Positions 1 to 6,151 of a stretch of 9,420 nucleotides of DNA are shown piece after piece. The position numbers were made by a program, and so were the translations under genes. Numbering within the stretch: position 1 is the first letter of the stretch; every line of letters starts with the position of its first letter. The stretch spans positions 1 through 9,420 of the forward strand of contig JALNZQ010000091.1 in assembly GCA_023229165.1 (NCBI GenBank), given 5' to 3'. Under the pieces are notes generated by a model. That model was given only the letters and a program-made list of their open reading frames with translations. It was not told where the DNA came from and searched no databases. The stretch is from Methanothrix sp. (GTDB lineage: Archaea > Halobacteriota > Methanosarcinia > Methanotrichales > Methanotrichaceae).

Positions 1-1568
1 AAGAAAATAGCCACACTGCCGGGAACGCATTCTATTATCGATCTTATGTGCCCGGATATCTCCTCCCTGTTGTCCGCATCTTCCCTGATCTCCAGTTGAG
101 TCGTCGCCTTTTTTGCCGCTAAAAGCAGGCGGTTTTCTTTGGGAAATGGATTGGGCAGGCTGAGCTTTTGTGCCCTGTTCTCTTCTCCCAGACAGTACAG
201 CTCATAGGCCTCCAGAGGCGAGAAGGTGCCGGAGAGCATAATAGTTGCATTGATGTTGTCGGTGATGCGCCGGATATTGACGGCGGGATCGATATTGTTG
301 ACCTCCAGACGCGCAAATTTCCTGCCGCCCGAACCCGTTACCGCAATCTTTCTCTGATAGGATGGATCCTTTTCCGCCATCTCTACATCCCTGAGATAAA
401 GCAGCACCAGTGCAAGACTAGGCTGAATGTCGCCCTGCAGGTTCTCGCGATCGCCTTCCGCCAGATTCAGGTCAGCCACAGCCACGGCAACATCTGAGAA
501 ATTGGATAGCGCGTCATCAATATCTTCGATGCCATTGTAAAGGAAGGAGCGGAATAAATCTGCGTCCAAGAGAGTCTCTCCTTCCTGCATCCTCTCCTGC
601 TTGCTTAGCAAAAATCTCTTCAGCCTGGGAAGAAGAAGTCGGATAACCCTAATTCCCTCCCGTCTCCAGGAAGCCTTTTCCCGCGTCTCTTCCAGCCGGG
701 CCTGGCCAAGGCTTCCTTCGAACCTCTCTACCTCTTTTTCCGCTTGATCTACCATGCGCATGGAAAGAAGGCGCGAGTTCATGGCCCGCACGCCGTCGCC
801 AAGGTTGTGCGCCTCATCAATGATCAGGGTAACCTTTTCCGATTCCATCTCCAGCCACTGAAAGATGATATCTTGAAAGTCCGGGGAAAAGAGATGGGAA
901 TAGTTCATGATGACCATGTCGCAATTTTTGGCATAGAGGCTCATGATCTCGTAAGGACAGATTCCCTGGCAGGACTGTGAAAGTAGGGATGGCGGTGTGA
1001 TTCTCTTCTTCAAGCCCTCCACTACATCCAGAGCAAGACTTGATCGCCGGAAATGGACCGTTCCGTTCAGATCGAAGCCCTCTCTGCTCCTCAGGTAATA
1101 GGGACAGAATGTTCTGTAGCCGGGCTCCTCCTCCGGAATACTGTCGGAGGCAGGGTCATAGATGCTTCCGCTGCTTTTGCTGATCCGTGAGGAGACATAA
1201 TTTTTTGTCCACTCTCTTAGCCTTGAGCAGCCGGCATAAACGCTCTCCCCGCGAAATTCATCTTCCAGGGGACAGATCTTCTGCTTGCCTACCATGTAGG
1301 CGATTTCCGGCTTATGCCGGGTCTTTGACCAGATCTTGTTTACCTCGTCGATGTAGATATCGATCTGAGATACCGTTCGCACAGCAACTACGGTCTTCCC
1401 GGAAGCTGCAGCTAAAACCGAGCAAATGCAGCTCGTCTTTCCCGTGCCGGTGGGCGCGTCTATCATCAGCACACCATGATCGCCTTTGCTTACAACATCA
1501 TAGACCGCGTCCAACATCCTATCCTGGTAGGGCCGGAGGGAATCATAGGGGAAATAGTCCAGGTACAC
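1..1568 (-). CDS. XPD/Rad3-family Fe-S DNA helicase (superfamily 2), partial
   Basis: ATP-dependent 5'-3' DNA helicase of the XPD/Rad3/DinG group, acting in the cytoplasm on damaged or replicating DNA. About 522 codons are present; the C-terminus runs off the left edge. Seen: Walker A APTGTGKT at residues 38-45, DEAH box (IIDEAHN) at 249-255, and a motif resembling the family's SGTLSPL (here LSGTFSPL) near residue 444. Candidate 4Fe-4S ligands are Cys99, Cys114, Cys155, Cys200 and Cys204; which four bind the cluster cannot be settled by eye. The start is GTG at 1568, because an in-frame TAG lies six codons upstream and translation from GTG begins MYLDYFPY...RPYQ, as archaeal XPD proteins do. 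No SD precedes it, and a TATA-like box lies about 27 nt upstream, suggesting a leaderless mRNA. The closest alternative is a DinG-type helicase. It is divergent from the 1692 gene. Confidence 0.93.
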   Translation of the reverse strand, partial: MYLDYFPYDSLRPYQDRMLDAVYDVVSKGDHGVLMIDAPTGTGKTSCICSVLAAASGKTVVAVRTVSQIDIYIDEVNKIWSKTRHKPEIAYMVGKQKICPLEDEFRGESVYAGCSRLREWTKNYVSSRISKSSGSIYDPASDSIPEEEPGYRTFCPYYLRSREGFDLNGTVHFRRSSLALDVVEGLKKRITPPSLLSQSCQGICPYEIMSLYAKNCDMVIMNYSHLFSPDFQDIIFQWLEMESEKVTLIIDEAHNLGDGVRAMNSRLLSMRMVDQAEKEVERFEGSLGQARLEETREKASWRREGIRVIRLLLPRLKRFLLSKQERMQEGETLLDADLFRSFLYNGIEDIDDALSNFSDVAVAVADLNLAEGDRENLQGDIQPSLALVLLYLRDVEMAEKDPSYQRKIAVTGSGGRKFARLEVNNIDPAVNIRRITDNINATIMLSGTFSPLEAYELYCLGEENRAQKLSLPNPFPKENRLLLAAKKATTQLEIREDADNREEISGHIRSIIECVPGSVAIF

Positions 1569-1590
1569 ATGAGTTGGATAATACTAGGAA

Positions 1591-1600
1591 GAGATAAATG
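1591..1600 (-). promoter_or_regulatory. TATA-like box for the XPD-family helicase
   Basis: On the minus strand this reads CATTTATCTC. Its centre is about 27 nt upstream of the GTG start at 1568, the usual archaeal distance from TATA box to transcription start. No SD lies between, so the mRNA probably begins at or next to the start codon. The promoter is inferred from spacing and composition only. Confidence 0.4.
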
Positions 1601-1656
1601 CTCTCCACAGGGCGAAACTGTTACCTGTTATAGAAAAGTTAAAATTGTATTGGAGA

Positions 1657-1670
1657 CTTGATTGATCAAG
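1657..1670. promoter_or_regulatory. Inverted repeat in the divergent promoter region (possible operator)
   Basis: CTTGAT-TG-ATCAAG is a perfect 6-bp dyad with a 2-nt centre. It lies 21 nt upstream of the ATG at 1692, between the divergent helicase and secreted-protein genes. It could bind a dimeric regulator of the rightward pair. A dyad this short can also arise by chance. Confidence 0.2.
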
Positions 1671-1679
1671 GTAGCACAC

Positions 1680-1685
1680 GAGGTG
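1680..1685 (+). promoter_or_regulatory. Shine-Dalgarno site that fixes the start of the 183-aa secreted protein
   Basis: GAGGTG ends 6 nt before the ATG at 1692. This favours that ATG over one ten codons upstream at 1662, which has no SD and would place a polar stretch in front of the signal peptide. Confidence 0.6.
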
Positions 1686-1691
1686 GGGATT

Positions 1692-2243
1692 ATGAAGAGG
1701 ATCATAGTAATTTTATTTATGCTATTGGCAGCAGCAGCTCTACTGCAGGCGGCGGCTTCTTCCGGCAAATCCGACTTTGCGAGCATCCTCGGACCGGATG
1801 GATCGGTTTTCTTTACACCCGGAACAGATACCAAAAAAGTGGAGGATAAAATGGCAGAGGCTTTGATCAGGCTTGCTTCCTGGAAGAAGGACAGGGCAGA
1901 AGAAAAGAGAGAGCCGCCCGTCGGCAACATAGAACAGCCAAAATTGCCCAGCAGCCCAGCGGTCAATTCTACTCTTGACAATATCAGCATCATCGGCCCA
2001 TTAAGCAATTCTTCCCATCTTAACTCCTCAAAAGATCAAGACGCGGATGCCATTAAATTTGATGCAAATAGCTCCGCAGGACTGCAGAATGTTGGCTCCA
2101 GCACCAAAGGGAGCTTGAGCGGCTACTACGGTATGACCGCCTCCCGGCATGAGATGAGCAAAAGCGACATAGATTCCCGCATGTTTTTGAGCGGGACCTT
2201 TGAGATGGACAAGACTGTCAAATTCCAGGATAGGGGCATCTAG
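1692..2243 (+). CDS. Exported sequon-rich protein of unknown function (183 aa)
   Basis: I do not recognise the family. An N-terminal signal peptide (MKRIIVILFML then an Ala/Leu-rich core, residues 1-22, with AxA-type cleavage sites) predicts export. Residues 50-74 are charged and probably helical. Residues 86-128 form a Ser/Asn-rich linker with five N-x-S/T sequons (Asn92, 97, 106, 111, 126) within 35 residues. The last 40 residues (from about SGYYGMTASR to FEMDKTVKFQDRGI) are denser in aromatic and charged residues and look like a small folded domain. The start follows the SD at 1680. The propeller gene begins 21 bp after the stop, so the two are probably one operon and may share a role at the cell surface. 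Coding status is well supported by SD, signal peptide and codon pattern; function is unknown. Confidence 0.8.
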   Translation: MKRIIVILFMLLAAAALLQAAASSGKSDFASILGPDGSVFFTPGTDTKKVEDKMAEALIRLASWKKDRAEEKREPPVGNIEQPKLPSSPAVNSTLDNISIIGPLSNSSHLNSSKDQDADAIKFDANSSAGLQNVGSSTKGSLSGYYGMTASRHEMSKSDIDSRMFLSGTFEMDKTVKFQDRGI

Positions 2244-2264
2244 ATAAAATTGCGGGACGAAGCC

Positions 2265-3503
2265 ATGAAATATATTATTCTTGTTTTCCTTGTCCTGACC
2301 AGTTGCTTTTCGGCTCTGGCAGCCGAGCCCGAGGAAGTGTGGAATTTAACCTTTGGGGGTCAGTACGGAGATGGAGCCTGGTGTTTGCAGGAGACGGAAG
2401 ACGGCGGCAATATTCTGGTAGGAAATACAGCATCCAGAGGAGAAGGAAGCGACCTGCTCTTGATCAGAACCGATGCAATGGGCAAATGCATCTGGAGCCG
2501 GATTTGGGGAGGATCGGGAGAGGACGTGGGATACTTCGTGCAGGAGACAAGAGACGGCGAATTTATCGTCACGGGAAGCACAAAATCCTTTACCATGGGC
2601 GAGGAGCTTTTATGGCTTGTCAAGACAGACCGAAATGGAAGCCTCAATTGGGATAGAACTTTTGGCGGATTTGTATCCTCTTCAGGGGATGGCGGGTGGT
2701 CTGTGGATGAGACCGATGACGGAGGATTCATCACCACAGGATACACTCAATCTCAGGGAAACGGCAGAAAGGATCTCTGGCTGCTGAAGACCAATGGACA
2801 GGGCAGCAGGATCTGGGATAAAACCTTTGGCGGAAGGGAAGATGATGTGGGCATGTCAGTCTTGCAGAGCCGGGACGGCGGATATATTGTGGCAGGACGG
2901 ACGGCATCTTTCGGCAAAGGTGGAGATGACATATGGCTCCTTAAAACGGATTCCCAGGGAGATGAGCTTTGGAACGAAACCTTTGGCGGTAAACAGGATG
3001 ATGCCGGATTTCAGGTTGTAGAGCTTGGAGAGGGCTATGCTCTGGTGGGCAGGACGGAATCAGGCTCGGATAAGAAGAAGATCATTCTCATTAAAGTGGA
3101 CCCTAATGGCCAAAAACTGTGGGAGAGGACTTACAGGGGCAGCTCGGCCTCTTCACTGCAATCGACTACGGAAGACGGCTATATCATTGCAGGAAGAATA
3201 GACAATAAAGAAACCGGAAGAGATGCGCTCCTCATTCAGACCGATTCCACAGGCAGCGAAGAATGGTCGATGACCTTAGGAGGCAGCGCAGACGATATCG
3301 GCACCTTTGTAATTCAAAACAAAGACGGCACTTATACGATGGCTGGTATAACCAGCTCATATGGGCAGGGAAGCGAGGACGCCTGGCTGGTCAAGATTCG
3401 AGAGGGACTGTTGAGCAAGGAAAACAGGACACAATTGCAGAAATTAGTATTTCCAAATTCTGCATCGCTCAATTCAGCATCATCTAATTCAATATCTCCA
3501 TAA
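2265..3503 (+). CDS. Exported seven-repeat beta-propeller-like protein (412 aa)
   Basis: An exported repeat protein, probably binding or scaffolding at the cell surface; no catalytic residues are evident. Residues 1-20 are a signal peptide. It contains LTSC at 11-14, which fits a lipobox, and ALAA at 17-20, which fits signal peptidase I, so lipidation is uncertain. Seven repeats follow, starting at Trp26, 77, 129, 184, 236, 286 and 334 (spacing 48-55). The consensus is W-x3-FGG-x3-DD-x-G-x4-ET-x-DGG-[YF]-I-x2-G-x-T, then D-x-WL-x-KTD-x2-G. Seven repeats of about 50 residues fit one closed seven-bladed propeller. Repeat 3 has a Ser-rich insertion; repeats 5 and 6 are the most diverged. The tail (384-412) is Ser/Asn-rich. 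ATG at 2265 is preferred to TTG at 2250 because the signal peptide starts there. The SD is weak, fitting co-transcription with the gene 21 bp upstream. Confidence 0.88.
   Translation: MKYIILVFLVLTSCFSALAAEPEEVWNLTFGGQYGDGAWCLQETEDGGNILVGNTASRGEGSDLLLIRTDAMGKCIWSRIWGGSGEDVGYFVQETRDGEFIVTGSTKSFTMGEELLWLVKTDRNGSLNWDRTFGGFVSSSGDGGWSVDETDDGGFITTGYTQSQGNGRKDLWLLKTNGQGSRIWDKTFGGREDDVGMSVLQSRDGGYIVAGRTASFGKGGDDIWLLKTDSQGDELWNETFGGKQDDAGFQVVELGEGYALVGRTESGSDKKKIILIKVDPNGQKLWERTYRGSSASSLQSTTEDGYIIAGRIDNKETGRDALLIQTDSTGSEEWSMTLGGSADDIGTFVIQNKDGTYTMAGITSSYGQGSEDAWLVKIREGLLSKENRTQLQKLVFPNSASLNSASSNSISP
2340..3413 (+). repeat. Seven tandem ~150-bp coding repeats (propeller blades)
   Basis: The blades are visible in the DNA as recurring CTTTGGCGG-like blocks (near 2661, 2824 and 2981) followed by GAYGGCGGAT-like blocks. 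Blades 4 and 5 keep the closest DNA similarity in the FGG region, suggesting more recent duplication or conversion. Boundaries are set by the Trp codon opening each repeat. Confidence 0.75.
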
Positions 3504-3548
3504 CTTTCTCAAGCAAGATCCACCGAAAATTAGGTTAAGATAGAAGAA

Positions 3549-3560
3549 AAATTTTTAAAA
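3549..3560 (+). promoter_or_regulatory. TATA-like box for the Cas4-like gene
   Basis: AAATTTTTAAAA abuts the ATG at 3562 and is centred about 27 nt before the in-frame ATG at 3583. With normal archaeal spacing, transcription would begin near 3583. That would exclude the 3562 start and give a leaderless mRNA. Inference from spacing. Confidence 0.4.
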
Positions 3561-3582
3561 GATGAGATGCATAGACTCACTG

Positions 3583-4299
3583 ATGTCAACGCTCGTCAGG
3601 ATATCTGAAATAGGCCTTTATCTGCGCTGCCCCCGGCTGATTTACTTTGAAAATCTGAGAAGGACGCCCCAAAAAATAGATGCTAATCGGATCCTCCTGC
3701 ATAGCCTCATGCTCTCTATTTCCCAAAAAGATGATCTGGAAGGCCAGCTAAGAGAGAGCCTTGCCAGACTGGAAGAAGAACTGCCTTTGGTTTATGAGAT
3801 CGGGCAGCATGAGATGGAGCCAGCCTGCCGGGAGCTGGAAGGAGAGATTGCCGGTATTGCTCAGGGCCTGGCCGGGCAGCTGGACCTTCTGCTTCCCTGC
3901 CAGGCAGAAGTTGACCTCCATTCGGATAAATTGGGCTTATCCGGCAGGCTGGACCGCCTGGCACCGGACGGCACTCCTTCCCTGATCCGCACGGGCAAAG
4001 CCCCAGAGGACGGCATCTGGAAAAGAGACAGGCTCATGCTGGCGGGATATGCTCTTCTTTTAGGCGAGAAGCAAAAGACACATATAAATCAAGGACTGGT
4101 GGAGTATCCGCGCCAGGCCCTGGTGCGCGCCGCGGAGATTCACAGCGTGGATAGAGCAAGGGTGCTGCGCATTCGGGATAGAATAAGGCTGATAAAAGAG
4201 GGCCAGCTTCCCGACCGGCCTGAGGATGCACCCTGCCAGGACTGTGAGGCGAGGGAGATCTGCGAGACCAGGCACAGTCTGGAGTCGAGATTCTTTTAG
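3583..4299 (+). CDS. Cas4-like Fe-S protein of the PD-(D/E)XK superfamily, catalytic motif degenerate
   Basis: Resembles Cas4/Dna2-type RecB-family nucleases, which hold a 4Fe-4S cluster and process DNA ends. Seen (238 aa): N-terminal Cys16 in YLRCPR, and C-terminal Cys218, Cys221 and Cys227 (C-x2-C-x5-C), the classic Cas4 cluster layout. GRLDRL at 121-126 matches motif II (Asp124). Motif III, normally E-x-K-x-GK-x-P, reads L134-I-R136-TGKAP, and the Gln of the following Q-L-x2-Y motif is Met152. So the usual metal-binding Glu, the Lys and the Gln are replaced, and nuclease activity is doubtful. ATG at 3562 would add seven residues. I prefer 3583 because the 3562 ATG abuts a TATA-like box and lacks an SD. 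No CRISPR array or other cas gene is in the window, so a role in adaptation is not supported here. Repair or an unknown regulatory role is possible. Confidence 0.85.
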   Translation: MSTLVRISEIGLYLRCPRLIYFENLRRTPQKIDANRILLHSLMLSISQKDDLEGQLRESLARLEEELPLVYEIGQHEMEPACRELEGEIAGIAQGLAGQLDLLLPCQAEVDLHSDKLGLSGRLDRLAPDGTPSLIRTGKAPEDGIWKRDRLMLAGYALLLGEKQKTHINQGLVEYPRQALVRAAEIHSVDRARVLRIRDRIRLIKEGQLPDRPEDAPCQDCEAREICETRHSLESRFF

Positions 4300-4375
4300 G
4301 CAAATTCTATGATGCTCCGGAGCTGATGGCAGAGCGCGCTGTTCTTGGTCCATCGGCTGATTAAGTGGACAATAA

Positions 4376-4713
4376 ACGGCAACCATCGATGAAGAGATCA
4401 GGGCAAGATTTCCTCCCAAAAAACCTCCAGGAACTACTTGTCAGGATGGTACTGATGAGGAGGCATCTTCTTCTCAGGTACTGTCCAAGGTTGCCGCGAT
4501 CCTCGTTGAGTCGCCAAGCAGCCCCGAGAGCACGAAATGGGGCTCGACCAGCAAAGCGAGCGCATGGCGATGGATGAGATGCGAAGCCTGCGAAATGAAT
4601 TTGACCGCTTCCGAAAGCCTAATGGAGAATTTGCGGTCAGGACCACAAACGATATGAGAAAGCCAAAGCTCCAACAGTGCAGTGGCTATACTGTTACTGG
4701 TGTGGTTTCATAA
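4376..4713 (+). pseudogene. Probable decayed gene with a frame break near 4528
   Basis: No intact gene occupies the 386 bp between 4299 and 4686. One plus-strand frame is open from a TAA at 4373 and reads like protein (IDEEIRARFPPKK, SQVLSKVAAILVESPSSPE) up to about 4528. The adjacent frame then takes over with a helical, charged stretch (MGLDQQSERMAMDEMRSLRN) starting at ATG 4537 and ending at TAA 4711-4713, inside the 3' end of the opposing gene. A two-base change in the GAGAG run near 4526 would join the two. A further coding-like scrap (KFYDAPELMAERAVLGPSAD) lies just upstream in a third frame. I cannot name the family. The alternative is that only 4537-4713 is a real 58-aa gene. Confidence 0.3.
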
Positions 4714-5252
4714 TGGGGGTCACAAGTGACATGCGTGGCGTCTGTGATGGTAACGTATTCAGGAACCATCAGGTAGATTTGCTCATCAACTCCGTCATTG
4801 AAGAGGTCTTGGTTCATTGTGACGCCATTCTGTGGATCAATGATTTCCATTCCTGGGCGACCGTTCATGCCGTTTATCGAGCTAACAGCTATTACGAAAT
4901 GACCACCAGGATATTTCGAGCAGTCCTCGATGTTGATTAGATACAGGCCGTGGGTGAATCCAGCGTTATATGCGTCCCTGAGGAATTGCGCGCAGAATTC
5001 TAGACATTGGAACTTTCCTGTAGTGTACTCATAGTTAACGGTTTGTTCCCCCATCGTCCATATAAAGAAGTTTGCCCACTCGGCGACAGACATCGGAGAG
5101 AGTTCAAATGTGGTTCCAGCTAAAGATGTCATGATATTATAGTTGTGGACTTGTGGGGCCAAATCATTATTTGATATCAGTGGCTGTTGATCTACACATA
5201 AGCCAGTAGGCAAGAGCATTAAGATAACTGTCGCCCATAATATTCTAATCAT
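4686..5252 (-). CDS. Exported protein with a transglutaminase/papain-like Cys-His-Asp arrangement (188 aa)
   Basis: Residues 1-19 are a signal peptide, so the protein is secreted or envelope-bound. Three blocks in order recall transglutaminase-like or papain-fold cysteine enzymes. FQCLEFCAQFL (81-91) has Cys83 or Cys87 as nucleophile at a helix start, GGHFVIAV (116-123) has His118, and EIIDPQNG (136-143) has Asp139. Spacing and order (Cys, then His in a strand, then Asp in DPQ) fit that fold; peptidase, amidase or inactive forms are all possible. Cys19, 87 and 111 could form disulfides. It has no N-x-S/T sequon, unlike the other exported proteins here. The ATG at 5252 has an SD, GAGGAAGG (5261-5268, minus), 8 nt upstream. 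It is monocistronic and flanked on both sides by coding debris, so it may be an insertion into this locus. Confidence 0.8.
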   Translation of the reverse strand: MIRILWATVILMLLPTGLCVDQQPLISNNDLAPQVHNYNIMTSLAGTTFELSPMSVAEWANFFIWTMGEQTVNYEYTTGKFQCLEFCAQFLRDAYNAGFTHGLYLINIEDCSKYPGGHFVIAVSSINGMNGRPGMEIIDPQNGVTMNQDLFNDGVDEQIYLMVPEYVTITDATHVTCDPHYETTPVTV

Positions 5253-5279
5253 TATCTAATCCTTCCTCGTAAAGCTAAC

Positions 5280-5378
5280 GATCCTATATCCTTCGAGCTA
5301 TTAAGTCGGTTTGGTCAAGAAATAGATATTGATGAGCTGCAGATTGCATCCAAATGGGCCAGGACCCATATCACTTAG
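5280..5378 (+). pseudogene. Coding-like fragment, possible C-terminal gene remnant
   Basis: An open plus-strand frame without a convincing start reads like protein (DPISFELLSRFGQEIDIDEL, then QIASKWARTHIT) and ends at TAG 5376-5378. It lies just upstream of, and divergent from, the exported Cys-His-Asp gene, whose promoter would have to overlap it. It could be the end of a lost gene. The fragment is short enough to be chance. The rest of 5253-5632 shows no gene, only inverted repeats. Confidence 0.2.
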
Positions 5379-5459
5379 CTCTTGGACCGTTGTATGATCA
5401 TGCTTAAAAGGATCCGGGAATTATAATTTTCTCAATTTTGAACCCTCTGCATGGTCCAT

Positions 5460-5481
5460 ATATGATTGAACCGCATCATAT
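5460..5481. repeat. Inverted repeat ATATGAT...ATCATAT
   Basis: Seven-base perfect arms (5460-5466 and 5475-5481) flank an 8-nt loop in an AT-rich gene-free stretch. A second, weaker dyad (GCATC...GATGC, 5482-5498) follows directly. No function is evident; protein binding or a small hairpin is possible. Confidence 0.3.
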
Positions 5482-5562
5482 GCATCGATCAATGATGCCT
5501 GCAATATGCCTTAAAAGAAAACGGTTGGAATAGAGATGCACAAGTGCCGAGGATTAACCTAT

Positions 5563-5591
5563 GAGAAAAACCAAATCCATGGTTTTTTCTC
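5563..5591 (-). terminator. Hairpin with T-rich arm downstream of the 5633-5989 ORF
   Basis: GAGAAAAACC (5563-5572) pairs with GGTTTTTTCTC (5581-5591) around an 8-nt loop, with one extra base in the right arm. On the minus strand the second arm is a T run about 60 nt past the stop at 5633, a reasonable U-tract terminator. Being symmetrical, it could act in either direction. Confidence 0.35.
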
Positions 5592-5632
5592 GAAATTAGC
5601 AAGAGGGTCTTGGCAGGACGTAGGTCATCTCA

Positions 5633-5989
5633 TCAAATAATGTAAATGGCCAGAACCTTTGGTCCTAGCCATCTCATTAGGGAGGCGACGTAGTTACCCG
5701 TCATCAACTTACTATAGAATTTTTTATATAAGGCAGTTTCCCTTGGAACTTGCCATTCCATTCGGATAAGATATGTCTGTGCAGCGTCTCTCTCTCTGGC
5801 CAATTCCTTGTGGGCATCCCGGCCATCATGCTCGACCGGATCCCTGCCATTTGCCGCCGCCCAGGCCGCATCCTCGCAGGACCTGCAGCTGCAAGCCAGC
5901 GGCCAGCGAGCGACAATAACCAGCGAGATCGCAAGCGCTGCCAGCCGAACGGCATCCGGCCACCCTAGAAGCTCCAGCCCCGCAGGCAT
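5633..5989 (-). CDS. Doubtful small membrane-associated ORF (118 aa), GC-rich 5' half
   Basis: I do not recognise a family. Residues about 12-34 (AVRLAALAISLVIVARW) could form a membrane segment, followed by a Cys-containing patch (ACSCRSCEDA). The C-terminal half (ARERDAAQTYLIRMEWQVP, then LYKKFYSKLMTGNYVASLMR) has the amphipathic look of real protein. Against it: no SD at the ATG, the frame stays open upstream without a start codon back toward the TPR gene, the 5' half is much more GC-rich than its surroundings, and open frames overlap it on the other strand. A T-rich hairpin follows the stop. It may be a real small gene with an unclear start or the 3' part of a decayed one. Confidence 0.35.
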   Translation of the reverse strand: MPAGLELLGWPDAVRLAALAISLVIVARWPLACSCRSCEDAAWAAANGRDPVEHDGRDAHKELARERDAAQTYLIRMEWQVPRETALYKKFYSKLMTGNYVASLMRWLGPKVLAIYII

Positions 5990-6103
5990 CCCGGCCGCCC
6001 AAAGCTGCGCGCGTGCCCGCCCGACCAGCTTACAGCTTATCTTTGCACCAGCAACTTGTGTGACCCATAGCTTCCTGCCCGTGTGCGCTGTTCGACTTCC
6101 GTA

Positions 6104-6112
6104 GAAAAAAAT
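6104..6112 (-). terminator. U-tract terminator after the TPR gene
   Basis: On the minus strand this is a run of seven T's ending about 48 nt past the TAG at 6152-6154. Archaeal termination commonly uses such T tracts without a strong hairpin. Confidence 0.4.
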
Positions 6113-6151
6113 GCGACTGATCCGCAGGCTCTGGCGAGATCTATTGACTGC

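Noticed and set aside
168..497. Plus-strand open frame inside the helicase gene (also 744-980 and 1187-1597)
   Set aside because: Antisense to a clearly conserved helicase. Their translations are biased toward His, Arg, Ser and Pro and show no motifs or start signals.
1628..2008. Minus-strand open frame opposite the 183-aa secreted protein
   Set aside because: The plus strand has an SD, a signal peptide and a plausible operon partner; the minus frame has none of these.
2340..3413. Repeats considered as a CRISPR array
   Set aside because: The repeats are about 150 bp, imperfect and coding, with no unique spacers. No other periodic direct repeats of 25-40 bp were seen in the window, so the Cas4-like gene is not in a CRISPR locus here.
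2303..3487. Additional frames inside the propeller gene
   Set aside because: They are frame-shifted readings of the repetitive coding sequence. The repeat consensus appears only in the main frame.
3562..3582. Seven-residue N-terminal extension of the Cas4-like protein
   Set aside because: The ATG at 3562 directly abuts a TATA-like box and lacks an SD. Starting at 3583 fits both promoter spacing and the usual Cas4-family N-terminus. Not excluded.
4365..4577. Plus-strand 70-codon frame with an ATG at 4365
   Set aside because: The translation becomes Arg/Ala/Pro-rich without structure, while the neighbouring frame reads like protein. Treated as a shadow of the decayed gene.
5808..6104. Plus-strand frame across the GC-rich patch
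   Set aside because: The translation is low-complexity Ser/Ala/Arg, with no SD and no terminator. The opposite strand is more protein-like.
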